A stretch of 64,000 nucleotides of DNA. Source: Bacteroidales bacterium. GTDB taxonomy: Bacteria > Bacteroidota > Bacteroidia > Bacteroidales > FEN-979. The stretch spans positions 68,428 through 132,427 of the forward strand of contig JAUXWT010000035.1 of assembly GCA_030681475.1 (NCBI GenBank), given 5' to 3'. Positions 8,046-17,517 of the stretch are shown here, in pieces. Every line of letters begins with the position of its first letter. Within the stretch, counting starts at the first letter, position 1. The position numbers and the translations under genes are program-made. The notes below the pieces were generated by a model. That model was not told the DNA's origin. It ran no database searches and was given only the letters and a program-made list of their open reading frames with translations.

Positions 8046-10037
8046 ATGAATAGCTTGAAAGGAAAACTTTTATTGACGGTTTTTATGCTTGCTGCATTTC
8101 TGACCTCAACAGCTCAGGTTACCAATGATGAAGTTCTGATGACCATCGCGGGCAAACAGATCTATGTCAGCGAATTTATGAATATCTATCAAAAGAACAA
8201 TGTTAAAGGCGAAACCATTGATAAAAAGTCACTGGATGAATACCTCGATCTTTTTATAAATTTTAAATTGAAGGTTAAACAGGCTGAGGAACTTGGACTT
8301 GACACGATAACAACATTTAAAACAGAATTGAATGGGTATAGGGACCAATTGGCAAAACCTTATTTTACGGATGAGGCCACGCTTGATCGTCTGATTAAGG
8401 AAGCATATGAACGTGAGAAAACCGATCTCCGTGCAAGCCACATCTTTTTCAGGTTGACCCCCGACGCCAGCCCTGCCGACACCCTGGCTGCATTTAAAAA
8501 AGCAATGGCCGCCAGAGAAAAAATTATGAATGGCGCCTCCTTTGAGTCCGTCGCTGTTGAATTCTCCGAAGATCCGTCAGCCAAAGACCGTGAGGCGACA
8601 CAACAGCACACTTTTCTTAAAGGGAATAGAGGCGATCTTGGCTTTTTTGCAGTATTTGATATGGTTTACGCATTTGAAAATGGCGCCTGGAATACAGAGA
8701 TCGGGAACGTTTCCATGCCCGTCCGCACCGAATATGGGTATCATCTTATTAAGGTCACTGCCCGCCGACCGGCCCTTGGTAAGGTCACCGTGGCGCATAT
8801 CTTTCTTGCAATTCCAAAAAATGCCATGCACGAAGATTCTGTGGCTATTCAAAAAAGGATTGATTCGGTTTACGCGAAATTGACGGATGGGGAGGTATTT
8901 GAGGATCTCGTGAAGTCCTATTCGGAGGACAAAGGTTCGGCAGCAAAAGGAGGAATACTTCCTGCTTTTGGTGTAAACCGTATGGTACCTGAGTTTGTTG
9001 ATGCAATTTATTCTCTGAACAATGTCGGCGACTATACAAAACCAATCCTTACCTCCTACGGCTGGCATATCGTGAAATTAATCGAACGTAAAACCCAGAA
9101 GCCTTTTGATGAAGAGAAGGCCGAACTGAAACAGAGGATCATGAAAGACGCACGGGGCGATCAAACCCGTCAGGTTGTGATTGCAAGGATAAGGAGTGAG
9201 TATGGCGTGACCGAAAATCGCCCGGCCCTGAAAGACTTTTACAAGATTGTGACCGACAGCATTTTCATCGGAAAATGGAAAGCCTCACAGGCTAATGAAC
9301 TTGCTGGAATGATCTTTAAAGTTGGAAATATGACATTCCGACAGACCGATTTTGCCGAATACCTGGCATCAACCCAACGGAAGCAGGAAAAACAGAGCAT
9401 CGAAGCCTATGTTGATAAAAAGTACAATGAGTTTCTGGATGAGAGTTTGCTGAAATGGGAGAATTCTCAGCTAGAACAAAAATATCCCGAATTCAAAACG
9501 CTCATGGGTGAGTACCGGGATGGTATTCTTCTTTTTGATCTCACTGATCAGAAGGTTTGGTCAAAAGCAGTGAAAGATACAGTGGGGTTAGAAGCATTTT
9601 ATCAAAAAAATAAGAGTAATTATACATGGGACACCCGGCTCGATGCCACAATCTACACCGTGAATGATGCTAAGGCAGTTCAAAAAGTTAAAAATTTTAT
9701 TAAATCAGGTTTGTCCGACAATGACCTTCTCAAGGAAATAAACAAAGATTCACTGCAAATACTCTCCACCGAAAGTGGAAAATTTTCGCGGAAGGAAAAT
9801 AAATTGATCGATTCGATCAACTGGACACCTGGTTTTTCAAACGACATCATTGACAAGGGAACAACGGTTTTTATATATGCCAGAAAGTTATTGAAACCTG
9901 AAATAAAGGAACTTAATGAAGCCAGAGGGCTCATAACGGCTGATTATCAGAATTATCTTGAAAAAGAGTGGATTGCATCACTCAGGGTAAAATATCCGGT
10001 TGAGGTGAATAATTCAGTGCTTGCAAAAATAAAATAA
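8046..10037 (+). CDS. Periplasmic peptidyl-prolyl isomerase with two PpiC domains
   Basis: The ATG at 8046 is preferred over 7986 because it begins a clean signal peptide (MNSLKGKLLLTVFMLAAF, cleavage after STAQ); the product is then 663 residues. A SurA-like N-terminal helical region is followed by two parvulin (PpiC) domains at about 128-236 and 245-345, each starting with an AHIF/SHIF strand and ending with a GYHLIKV or GWHIVKL strand. A long C-terminal helical part follows. The likely role is folding of outer-membrane and secreted proteins. It starts the trio with the lipoprotein at 10044 and SurA at 10914, spaced by 6 and about 27 bases, so co-transcription is very likely. Confidence 0.9.
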   Translation: MNSLKGKLLLTVFMLAAFLTSTAQVTNDEVLMTIAGKQIYVSEFMNIYQKNNVKGETIDKKSLDEYLDLFINFKLKVKQAEELGLDTITTFKTELNGYRDQLAKPYFTDEATLDRLIKEAYEREKTDLRASHIFFRLTPDASPADTLAAFKKAMAAREKIMNGASFESVAVEFSEDPSAKDREATQQHTFLKGNRGDLGFFAVFDMVYAFENGAWNTEIGNVSMPVRTEYGYHLIKVTARRPALGKVTVAHIFLAIPKNAMHEDSVAIQKRIDSVYAKLTDGEVFEDLVKSYSEDKGSAAKGGILPAFGVNRMVPEFVDAIYSLNNVGDYTKPILTSYGWHIVKLIERKTQKPFDEEKAELKQRIMKDARGDQTRQVVIARIRSEYGVTENRPALKDFYKIVTDSIFIGKWKASQANELAGMIFKVGNMTFRQTDFAEYLASTQRKQEKQSIEAYVDKKYNEFLDESLLKWENSQLEQKYPEFKTLMGEYRDGILLFDLTDQKVWSKAVKDTVGLEAFYQKNKSNYTWDTRLDATIYTVNDAKAVQKVKNFIKSGLSDNDLLKEINKDSLQILSTESGKFSRKENKLIDSINWTPGFSNDIIDKGTTVFIYARKLLKPEIKELNEARGLITADYQNYLEKEWIASLRVKYPVEVNNSVLAKIK

Positions 10038-10043
10038 TCTGCA

Positions 10044-10886
10044 TTGAACCGCCCACTCATCCTGCTGATCCTAATCGTTGTTTCGTCCTGCTCAACCTTG
10101 TTCAAAAAAAAAAACGAGCGGGTACTGGCACGGGTTTATGACAATTACCTTTATGAATCTGAACTGAAAGGGGTTGTTGCTGCAGGAACCGCTGCCAAAG
10201 ACAGCCTGGTACTTACACGGAGTTTCATCGACAGTTGGGTTCGTCAGAAACTCATTCTCCATCAGGCACAAAATAACCTGACTGATTCTGAGATGGATTT
10301 TACGAAACAGCTCGAAGATTATAAAAACTCGCTTACCGTCTATGCCTATGAAAATACATTGGTCCGTCAAAAGTTGGATACGCTCGTGACAGAAGAGGAG
10401 ACGCAGAATTATTATGATGCCAATCAACAAAGTTTTCTGTTGAAGGACAATATTGTGCAAATGCAGTATGTTAAGCTACCTATGAAATCGTCCATCATTA
10501 AACAAATGAAAAAATTAATGAGTTCCGGCGACCCGGATGATAAAAACAGGTTAGCCGGATTGTGTGAAAAACATGCGGAGGATTATTTTCTTGATAGTGA
10601 AAACTGGTTGCTTTTCAATGATGTATTAAAGCAGGTTCCCATTAAAACATACAACCAGGAGGAATTTTTAAAAAACCACCGGGAATTCGAATATCAGGAC
10701 TCCATGTATGTTTATCTGGTTCGATTAAAGGATTTTAAGATCAAGGAAAGCGTTTCACCGCTGAATCTGGAAAAACAACGGATTCGCGACATTATCCGCA
10801 ATAAAAGAAAGATTGATCTTATTTACCGTATGCAGGAAGCTATTTACTCCGAGGCGCAAAAGAAAAACGTTATAGAGATATATTAA
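10044..10886 (+). CDS. Lipoprotein of the SurA/PpiC cluster, foldase-like
   Basis: A 280-residue protein. The only possible start is the TTG at 10044, since an in-frame stop (the end of the preceding gene) lies six bases earlier and no ATG precedes the signal sequence MNRPLILLILIVVSSC. The lipobox VSSC puts the lipidated Cys at residue 16. The rest is helical and charged, with a region resembling the SurA N-terminal chaperone helices (LTRSFIDSWVRQKLILHQA). No clear PpiC catalytic strands are visible. Its place between two PpiC proteins suggests a membrane-tethered chaperone partner; function is inferred from context. Confidence 0.78.
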   Translation: MNRPLILLILIVVSSCSTLFKKKNERVLARVYDNYLYESELKGVVAAGTAAKDSLVLTRSFIDSWVRQKLILHQAQNNLTDSEMDFTKQLEDYKNSLTVYAYENTLVRQKLDTLVTEEETQNYYDANQQSFLLKDNIVQMQYVKLPMKSSIIKQMKKLMSSGDPDDKNRLAGLCEKHAEDYFLDSENWLLFNDVLKQVPIKTYNQEEFLKNHREFEYQDSMYVYLVRLKDFKIKESVSPLNLEKQRIRDIIRNKRKIDLIYRMQEAIYSEAQKKNVIEIY

Positions 10887-10913
10887 GGCAATACAATGCC
10901 CAAAAAAATAGTT

Positions 10914-12272
10914 ATGAAAATCCTTCGAATTATTCTGTGTTCATTTTATCTGATTTTATTCCTTACCGGCGCCCTCAATGCTCAGGTTCAGCAGGACACG
11001 GTCATTGATGGTGTTGTTGGTATCGTTGGAGGGAACGTTATCCTTAAATCGGATATTGAAAACCAATATTTGCAGATCAGAAGCCAGGGCAATATTCAGG
11101 GAACTGCGCCGAAATTAAAATGTCAGATATTTGAAGGCTTGCTTTTTCAGAAGCTGTTGTTGCATCAATCACAGGTTGATAGTATTACAGTGACCGATTC
11201 CCAGGTTGAACTTGAAATGGACCGCAGAATGCGTTATTTCATCGCTCAGGCTGGCACGCCCGACCGGCTGGAAGAACACTTTGGCAAGTCGTTGCTTGAG
11301 ATAAAAAACGAACTCAGGGATGTGATAAAGGAGCAAATGCTGACTGAACAGGCGCAACAGAAAATTACCAAAGATGTTTCCGTCACGCCATCGGAAGTGA
11401 AGTCATTTTTTAGAAAAATTCCGAAAGACAGTATCCCACTCATCAATTCAGAGTTCGAGATAGGTGTGATCGTGAAGCAACCCGCCATCGGTGAGTCCGA
11501 AAAGCAGGAGGCAAAAGATAAACTTAAAAACTTTAAAGAACGGATTACAAAGGGCGATGATTTCAGTACCCTGGCTGTATTGTATTCCGAGGATCCGGGT
11601 TCTTCAAAACAAGGCGGAGACCTCGGCATGTTCAAGCGGGGTGAAATGAGGCCTGAATTCGAAGCGGCTGCTTTCCGGCTCAAACCGGCCGAAGTTTCCG
11701 ACATCGTTGAAACTGAGGATGGTTACCACCTGATCCAGATGATTGAACGCAGGGGTGAATACATCAATGTCCGACATATTCTCGTTCAGACCAAGGTCTC
11801 CCCGGTAAATCTGAACAAGGCAAAGATATTTCTCGACAGTGTGGCAGCCCTGATCATGAATAATAAAACAACCTATGATGTTGCCGTGATTCAATTTTCC
11901 GATGATCCCGGGAAAAACAGTGGAGGATTGATGATCAACCCTGTTAGCGGCAACAGCAAGTTTGAAGCCAACCAGATTGATGCCAAAGTTTTTTTCATTA
12001 TAGATAAACTGAAAGAGGGCGAAGTGTCTGCTCCGGTAATTACTAATGATCGTGGTAAGCAGGACTACCGGATATATTTCCTCAAGTCGCGGACAAAGCC
12101 ACATCAGGCTGACCTTGAGGAGGACTATTCACGAATTCAGCAGATGGCTCTTGAAAAGAAAAAACAGGATATAATTGATGAATGGATCACAAATAAAATG
12201 AATTCAACCTACATTTCCATTATGGACGATTTTCGCTATTGTTCGTTTCAGCGAAAATGGATTAAAAACTAA
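10914..12272 (+). CDS. surA: SurA-like periplasmic chaperone / peptidyl-prolyl isomerase
   Basis: The ATG at 10914 gives a standard signal peptide (MKILRIILCSFYLILFL, cleavage after LNAQ) and a product of 452 residues; an upstream ATG at 10896 adds MPKKIV. The mature start VIDGVVGIVGGNVILKSDI is typical of SurA. A helical N-domain is followed by parvulin domains at about 180-275 and 284-390. The domain order and length match SurA, which escorts beta-barrel proteins across the periplasm. It is the third member of the foldase trio and lies just before the MoxR gene (11-base gap), so readthrough into moxR-pst is possible. Confidence 0.9.
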   Translation: MKILRIILCSFYLILFLTGALNAQVQQDTVIDGVVGIVGGNVILKSDIENQYLQIRSQGNIQGTAPKLKCQIFEGLLFQKLLLHQSQVDSITVTDSQVELEMDRRMRYFIAQAGTPDRLEEHFGKSLLEIKNELRDVIKEQMLTEQAQQKITKDVSVTPSEVKSFFRKIPKDSIPLINSEFEIGVIVKQPAIGESEKQEAKDKLKNFKERITKGDDFSTLAVLYSEDPGSSKQGGDLGMFKRGEMRPEFEAAAFRLKPAEVSDIVETEDGYHLIQMIERRGEYINVRHILVQTKVSPVNLNKAKIFLDSVAALIMNNKTTYDVAVIQFSDDPGKNSGGLMINPVSGNSKFEANQIDAKVFFIIDKLKEGEVSAPVITNDRGKQDYRIYFLKSRTKPHQADLEEDYSRIQQMALEKKKQDIIDEWITNKMNSTYISIMDDFRYCSFQRKWIKN

Positions 12273-12283
12273 ATCGTAATATC

Positions 12284-13258
12284 ATGCAATTTTCTTCAGA
12301 TGTTGAGGCAGTAGATGCACTTGTAAATAAATATGACCTGTTAAAATCAGAAATAGCCAAAGTAATTGTTGGCCAGGATGAGGTAGTTAAAAATTTGCTT
12401 ATTGCCATTTTCTGTAAAGGGCATTGCCTGCTTGTAGGCGTGCCCGGATTGGCTAAAACGCTTATGGTAAATACGTTATCTAAGGCATTGGGACTCAGTT
12501 ACAGCCGGATCCAGTTTACCCCCGATTTGATGCCGTCTGATATCATCGGTACTGAGATACTGGATGAAAACCGACATTTTCGCTTTATCAAAGGACCCGT
12601 GTTTGCCAACATCATCCTGGCGGATGAGATCAACCGTACACCGCCCAAAACACAATCGGCCTTACTTGAAGCCATGCAGGAAAAAGCGGTAACAGTTGCA
12701 GGCACAAGTTATCACCTTGTTGAACCTTTTTTCGTTCTTGCAACGCAGAATCCTATTGAACAGGAAGGTACATACCCGTTGCCTGAAGCCCAACTCGACA
12801 GATTTATGTTTAACATCTGGCTCGATTATCCTTCATTTGAAGAGGAGATCAGCATTGTTAAAGCAACAACGACCGAAAAAACCACAATCCCATCGGTAGT
12901 TTTAACGTCAGAGGAGATCCTCTTTTTTCAGAATCTTATCCGCAAGGTTCCGGTACCCGATAATGTGTTTCACTTTGCGGTCAACCTGGTCGCTTCAACA
13001 AGGCCAAAAACAGCTAAAGCGAATCCGTGGGCAAATGAATACCTGACCTGGGGTGCCGGTCCGCGGGCATCACAATACCTTATTTTAGGAGCGAAGTGTC
13101 ATGCCGTGCTAAATGGGAAATATTCACCCGACATTGAAGATGTGCGGGCAGTGGCAACATCGGTACTGCGTCACCGTATCGTTAGAAATTATAAAGCGGA
13201 AGCTGAAGGAATCAGCGTTGAGGATATCATTAATTACTTTTTAAAAAATCTGACGTAA
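12284..13258 (+). CDS. MoxR-family AAA+ ATPase
   Basis: A 324-residue AAA_3-type ATPase. Walker A GVPGLAKT is near residue 52, Walker B ILADEINR near 111, followed by the sensor LATQNPIEQEGTYPLPEAQ and the C-terminal lid. MoxR ATPases act as chaperones that help assemble or activate metal- or VWA-domain protein complexes, and in Bacteroidota they are usually followed by DUF58 and VWA (bat) genes. Here the stop codon overlaps the ATG of pstS (TAATG), so this copy is tied to the phosphate transporter instead. No VWA or DUF58 gene is present in the window. Confidence 0.92.
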   Translation: MQFSSDVEAVDALVNKYDLLKSEIAKVIVGQDEVVKNLLIAIFCKGHCLLVGVPGLAKTLMVNTLSKALGLSYSRIQFTPDLMPSDIIGTEILDENRHFRFIKGPVFANIILADEINRTPPKTQSALLEAMQEKAVTVAGTSYHLVEPFFVLATQNPIEQEGTYPLPEAQLDRFMFNIWLDYPSFEEEISIVKATTTEKTTIPSVVLTSEEILFFQNLIRKVPVPDNVFHFAVNLVASTRPKTAKANPWANEYLTWGAGPRASQYLILGAKCHAVLNGKYSPDIEDVRAVATSVLRHRIVRNYKAEAEGISVEDIINYFLKNLT

Positions 13259-14244
13259 TGAAATGGGGAAATTACATTATATTCTTCGTTGTTATTACAG
13301 GACTGACCGGGTTGATGTGGCTTTGTTCATGTAACCGGTCAGGGAACAACCATGATGGTTCAGGCGCTGGTACATTAAAGGGCAAGATCACACTTTCCGG
13401 GGCCTTTGCCCTCTATCCCCTTACGGTTAAGTGGGCAGAGGAGTTCGAGAAGTTACACCCAAGGGTTATCGTAAATGTTTCTGCCGGTGGTGCAGGAAAG
13501 GGAATGACCGATGCCCTGTCAAAAATGGTTGATCTTGGAATGTATTCCAAATCTATCAGCCCTGAGGAAAAAGCCAAAGGCGCCTGGTGGATCGCTGTGG
13601 CAATGGATGCTGTTCTTCCCACCATAAATGCGAATAATCCAGTATTGGCCGATCTTAAGAAAAAGGGGCTGACACGCCAAAAATTCTATGATATTTTTAT
13701 TAGTGGTAAAATTAAAACATGGGGAGAGGCTGTAAGTACCAGCTCCAGTGTTGAACTCTATGTTTATACTCGTTCCGATGCCTGTGGCGCAGGTGAAATG
13801 TGGGCAAAATATATGAATGGGAAACATCAGGAGGATTTGCAAGGCCTTGGCGTGAACGGAGATCCCGGTGTGGCGGATGCCGTAAGGCGAACCCCTGAAG
13901 GAATTGGCTATAACAATCTGTGTTTCATATACGAGATGTCAACCCGGAAAGCCTATACCGGATTAGATGTTGTGCCGATCGACCTCAACGAAAATGGAAT
14001 TGTTGACCCTTTCGAAGATTTTTATGGAGATATGGACCAGGTGATACAGGCCATCAATGATGGAAAGTACCCATCCCCGCCTGCCCGCGACCTCTATTTT
14101 GTTTCGGGCGGTAAACCCACCGACAAACTGGTTCAGACTTTCTTGAAATGGATTTTGACAGATGGTCAAAAATATGTTCATGAAGCGGGTTATGTAATGA
14201 TAAAGCCGGAACAGGTTGTTAAAGAATTGCAAAAGTTGAACTGA
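13258..14244 (+). CDS. pstS: Phosphate ABC transporter, substrate-binding lipoprotein
   Basis: A 328-residue binding protein with a lipoprotein signal (hydrophobic core, lipobox LCSC, Cys25). The segment GKITLSGAFALYPLTVKWAEEF and the SAGGAGKGMTDAL loop are typical of PstS-like phosphate-binding proteins. EGIGYNNLCFIYE and the C-terminal WILTDGQKYVHEAGYV are also characteristic. It captures phosphate at the outer face of the inner membrane and hands it to PstC/PstA. The start overlaps the moxR stop by one base and pstC begins after one base, indicating translational coupling through the operon. Confidence 0.92.
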   Translation: MKWGNYIIFFVVITGLTGLMWLCSCNRSGNNHDGSGAGTLKGKITLSGAFALYPLTVKWAEEFEKLHPRVIVNVSAGGAGKGMTDALSKMVDLGMYSKSISPEEKAKGAWWIAVAMDAVLPTINANNPVLADLKKKGLTRQKFYDIFISGKIKTWGEAVSTSSSVELYVYTRSDACGAGEMWAKYMNGKHQEDLQGLGVNGDPGVADAVRRTPEGIGYNNLCFIYEMSTRKAYTGLDVVPIDLNENGIVDPFEDFYGDMDQVIQAINDGKYPSPPARDLYFVSGGKPTDKLVQTFLKWILTDGQKYVHEAGYVMIKPEQVVKELQKLN

Positions 14245-14245
14245 T

Positions 14246-15136
14246 ATGTACCTTCTCAACCGGGAACAGCGGCATACCGTAAATACAACATGGATGATCA
14301 TCAGCTTGTTGCTGGTTGCTTTTTTACCATTCCTGCTATTCATCGGCCTCTATCTGAAATCTCTCCTTATACTTCATGATCATTCACTTTTCGATCTGAT
14401 TTTTTCCAAGACCTGGAAACCGTCGATCGGAAAATTCGGGTTTTATCCGTTCATTGTCGGTTCAATATGGGTGACCGTGGTGGCCATGTTAATCACAGCC
14501 CCGGTTTGTTTGCTGACTGCTATTTATGTGACCCAGTACACGAAAAAATTCTTTCTTCGCATCATGCATCCGGCAATAGATATCCTTGCCGGTATTCCTT
14601 CGGTGGTTTATGGTTTATGGGGTATATTGGTCATCGTGCCCTTTATATCCAGGTATCTTGGCCCATGGCTTGGCATCAAGACGATGGGATACAGCATTCT
14701 TGCCGCTTCGTTCGTGCTGTCCATTATGATCATCCCATTTGTACTGAACATACTGATTGAGATTTTCAGATCAATACCAACCGAATTAAAGGAGGCAACT
14801 TTGTCGCTGGGGGCTACACAATGGCAAACTATTAAGCACGTCCTCCTCCGAAAAGCATTGCCTGGCATCATTGCCGCTTTCGGGTTTGGGCTGGCAAGGG
14901 CTTTTGGCGAAACAATGGCTGTTTTAATGGTGGTTGGGAATGTGGTCCGATTACCACAAGGTGTATTTGATCCGGGTTATACACTACCCGCCTTAATTGC
15001 GAATAACTACGGGGAGATGCTTTCAATTCCCAAGTATGATTCCGCTTTGATGTTCGCTGCATTGCTGTTGTTGGTGGTTTCGCTGTTTTTTAATCTTGTC
15101 ATGCATTTCTTTATTGTCAGGTACAACAAATATTAA
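14246..15136 (+). CDS. pstC: Phosphate ABC transporter permease
   Basis: A 296-residue inner-membrane permease with about six helices and the ABC-permease EAA loop near residue 180 (ELKEATLSLGATQWQTIKHV). The AFGETMAVLMVVGN segment is characteristic of PstC. The gene starts one base after the pstS stop. Together with PstA it forms the translocation path for phosphate. No regulatory site is seen in the tight junction. Confidence 0.93.
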   Translation: MYLLNREQRHTVNTTWMIISLLLVAFLPFLLFIGLYLKSLLILHDHSLFDLIFSKTWKPSIGKFGFYPFIVGSIWVTVVAMLITAPVCLLTAIYVTQYTKKFFLRIMHPAIDILAGIPSVVYGLWGILVIVPFISRYLGPWLGIKTMGYSILAASFVLSIMIIPFVLNILIEIFRSIPTELKEATLSLGATQWQTIKHVLLRKALPGIIAAFGFGLARAFGETMAVLMVVGNVVRLPQGVFDPGYTLPALIANNYGEMLSIPKYDSALMFAALLLLVVSLFFNLVMHFFIVRYNKY

Positions 15137-15139
15137 ACC

Positions 15140-15997
15140 TTGAGACGAGTTCAGAAAATAGAGGAGAAATTTTTCAAGTTGCTGATGATACTTGCAACTT
15201 ACTTCATTCTTGTTATTCTGGCCATCATCATTTACAGCATCTTTGAAAAGGGACTTAAATCCATTTCCTGGGAGATGCTGACACAGGTTCCCAAAGGAGG
15301 ATACTATTATGGGAAAGGCGGCGGAATCCTGAATGCAATACTCGGATCACTTTCACTCGCATTTGGCGCAACTCTGCTGGCTTTCATCATCGGACTGCCG
15401 GTTGCCCTGTACCTTAATGTGTTTTTAATCAGACATAAAAGGGTCATTGGTGTTATCCGGTTCCTGCTTGACCTGGTTTGGGGAATCCCGTCGATCGTTT
15501 ATGGGGCATTTGGTTTTTCCCTGATGATTTTTTTTGGTTTTCAAACATCGTTGTTAGCAGCCATCTTTACGGTAACACTGTTCATTCTTCCGATTATGAT
15601 CCGTTCGATGGATGAGATTTTATGCACGGTTCCCATCGGTCTTCAGGAAGCTGCATATTCGTTGGGATCAAACAAGTCGGAAATTGCATTTAAAATATTT
15701 ACGCGCCAATCATTCTCGGGTATTATAACAGCGGTTTTACTTTCATTTGGTCGCGGAATAGGCGATGCTGCGGCCGTTTTATTCACTGCCGGATATACAG
15801 ACCATTTGCCAAATGGTCTGCTTGAACCTGTTGCCACCCTGCCATTGTCGATCTTTTTTCTGCTTTCGTCGCCGGTACCGGAGGTTCAGGACCGGGCATA
15901 TGCCTCTGCGTTGGTGTTGACGCTAATCATATTAATCGTAAGTTTGTTTTCCCGTGGACTTGGCAAGCGGTATCACAAAACAAAAATAAATTTCTAG
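15140..15997 (+). CDS. pstA: Phosphate ABC transporter permease
   Basis: A 285-residue permease with about six transmembrane helices. The EAA-type loop (IGLQEAAYSLGSNKSEIAF) is near residue 170, and the GRGIGDAAAVLFTAGYTD segment parallels PstC. The most likely start is the TTG at 15140, three bases after the pstC stop; there is no ATG before the first membrane helix except one inside it. It pairs with PstC in the phosphate channel. A TTG start within a coupled operon may lower its yield, but that is inference. Confidence 0.92.
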   Translation: MRRVQKIEEKFFKLLMILATYFILVILAIIIYSIFEKGLKSISWEMLTQVPKGGYYYGKGGGILNAILGSLSLAFGATLLAFIIGLPVALYLNVFLIRHKRVIGVIRFLLDLVWGIPSIVYGAFGFSLMIFFGFQTSLLAAIFTVTLFILPIMIRSMDEILCTVPIGLQEAAYSLGSNKSEIAFKIFTRQSFSGIITAVLLSFGRGIGDAAAVLFTAGYTDHLPNGLLEPVATLPLSIFFLLSSPVPEVQDRAYASALVLTLIILIVSLFSRGLGKRYHKTKINF

Positions 15998-16009
15998 ATG
16001 GATTAGTGG

Positions 16010-16771
16010 ATGGATCATGATATTAAAATAGAGATCAGGAACTTAAATGTATCTGCCGGAAAAACTCAGATCCTTAAGGATGTCAATATTGATATCCCCA
16101 AGAATAAAATTACGGTCATCCTTGGCCCTTCAGGATGCGGAAAAACAACACTGTTGAAATGTCTCAACAGACTGACAGATCTCTATCCCGAGTTAAAGGT
16201 CACTGGTCAGATTAGAATTGACGACCATAATATTCTGGAAGCGAAGGAAGATATTTACAAGTTGCGACAACAGATGGGCCTTCTGTCTCAGCGACCGTAC
16301 CCACTGCCCATGACCATTTACAACAACATCGCCTATGCCTTGAAACTTAGGGGCATAAGAAACCGAAGGGAGACCCACAGGCTGGTTATGCAATACCTGC
16401 AGCAAGCCAACCTGTGGGATGAAATCAGGACCAGGCTGCGGGAACCTGCCTCGCGCCTTTCAATCGGGCAGCAGCAAAGGCTTTGCCTGGCAAGAGGTTT
16501 GGCTGTTAATCCTGAAATTATTCTGGCTGATGAACCTACTTCTGCTTTGGATCCGATCTCAAGCCAGTTTATTGAGGAGACCTTTGTCAGGTTAAAAAAT
16601 GACTACACCATCGTTTTAGTTACTCATGTTCTACGACAGGCGAAACGAATTGCCGACAATGTCGTATTTATGTATCTGGGTGATGTAATTGAACAGGGCA
16701 GTGTAGAAGAGGTATTTGAAAACCCAAAAATGGAAAAGACAAAACTTTACCTGGGTGGCACATTTAACTGA
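16010..16771 (+). CDS. pstB: Phosphate ABC transporter ATP-binding protein
   Basis: A 253-residue ATPase with Walker A GPSGCGKTT near residue 38, a Q-loop (LLSQRPYPLPMT), the signature LSIGQQQRLCLARGLA and Walker B EIILADEPTSALDP. The signature differs from the usual LSGGQQQR by one residue (Ile for Gly), which is worth noting but is tolerated in some family members. It energises phosphate uptake through PstCA. No phoU follows; the next gene downstream is a GPP34 protein after 59 bases. Confidence 0.94.
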   Translation: MDHDIKIEIRNLNVSAGKTQILKDVNIDIPKNKITVILGPSGCGKTTLLKCLNRLTDLYPELKVTGQIRIDDHNILEAKEDIYKLRQQMGLLSQRPYPLPMTIYNNIAYALKLRGIRNRRETHRLVMQYLQQANLWDEIRTRLREPASRLSIGQQQRLCLARGLAVNPEIILADEPTSALDPISSQFIEETFVRLKNDYTIVLVTHVLRQAKRIADNVVFMYLGDVIEQGSVEEVFENPKMEKTKLYLGGTFN

Positions 16772-16830
16772 TGACATTTGAATTGAAGTTTTATTTACTT
16801 TTATCGTTGAAATAATCTACCGGTAATCTG

Positions 16831-17517
16831 ATGGATAAAAAAGAAAAAAAAAGCGATCTTACATTCCTTCAAAAAATTGTCCTGCTTGCCCTGGATGATA
16901 AAGGATGGTTTGGGTCAACGGAACATAAAATTAAATTCGGGTTGGTCGGCGCCATACTTTTTGAGTTGTATCAATCAGGAAGAATCAGGATTGCCAACGT
17001 TGAAGTCACAGTGATCAATGCCAAATCGACGGATGATGTGATTTTAGACAGGGTTCTCAACCTGATTAAATCATCAAAAAAACCACGGAGCCTTCGTTCC
17101 TGGATCCAGCGGATTGTTTATAAAAAGCTGCTTCTTCGAAAAACAGTGTTAAAACAACTGCTCCAAAAAAAGGTGATCAGCAAGGAAGAATTTAGTCTGT
17201 TGGTAGTGTTTTATCAAACGAAATTTCCCCTGTTGAATGTGGAATTAAAACGTAAACTGCAGGAACAGATCATTGACAGTATTGTTTCCGGGAAGACGTT
17301 GACAGATCAGGAGGTCATGTTGCTTGTCGTGATGAACAATTGCAAAATGGTTCGGAAAAATTTCGGCGGGTATCTTCAATACATTAAACTGCGCGGGAGG
17401 ATCAATGAGATTACACAGTTTAAAACTCCTGAAACCGAATCGCAAAAGGTGTTCAAATTGCTTCAAACAGCCATTTCAAGAGCCATTATGGCCTCAAACG
17501 TATCGATTCACGTATAG
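16831..17517 (+). CDS. GPP34 (Golgi phosphoprotein 3-like) family protein
   Basis: A 228-residue soluble protein with no signal peptide. The N-terminal LTFLQKIVLLALDDKGW, the AILFELYQSGRI segment and the LRSWIQRI motif match the GPP34 family, named for the eukaryotic Golgi protein that binds phosphatidylinositol 4-phosphate. Bacterial members are widespread but poorly characterised. The 59-base gap after pstB leaves open whether it belongs to the pst operon. The 3' end overlaps the convergent radical SAM gene by 10 bases. Confidence 0.82.
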   Translation: MDKKEKKSDLTFLQKIVLLALDDKGWFGSTEHKIKFGLVGAILFELYQSGRIRIANVEVTVINAKSTDDVILDRVLNLIKSSKKPRSLRSWIQRIVYKKLLLRKTVLKQLLQKKVISKEEFSLLVVFYQTKFPLLNVELKRKLQEQIIDSIVSGKTLTDQEVMLLVVMNNCKMVRKNFGGYLQYIKLRGRINEITQFKTPETESQKVFKLLQTAISRAIMASNVSIHV

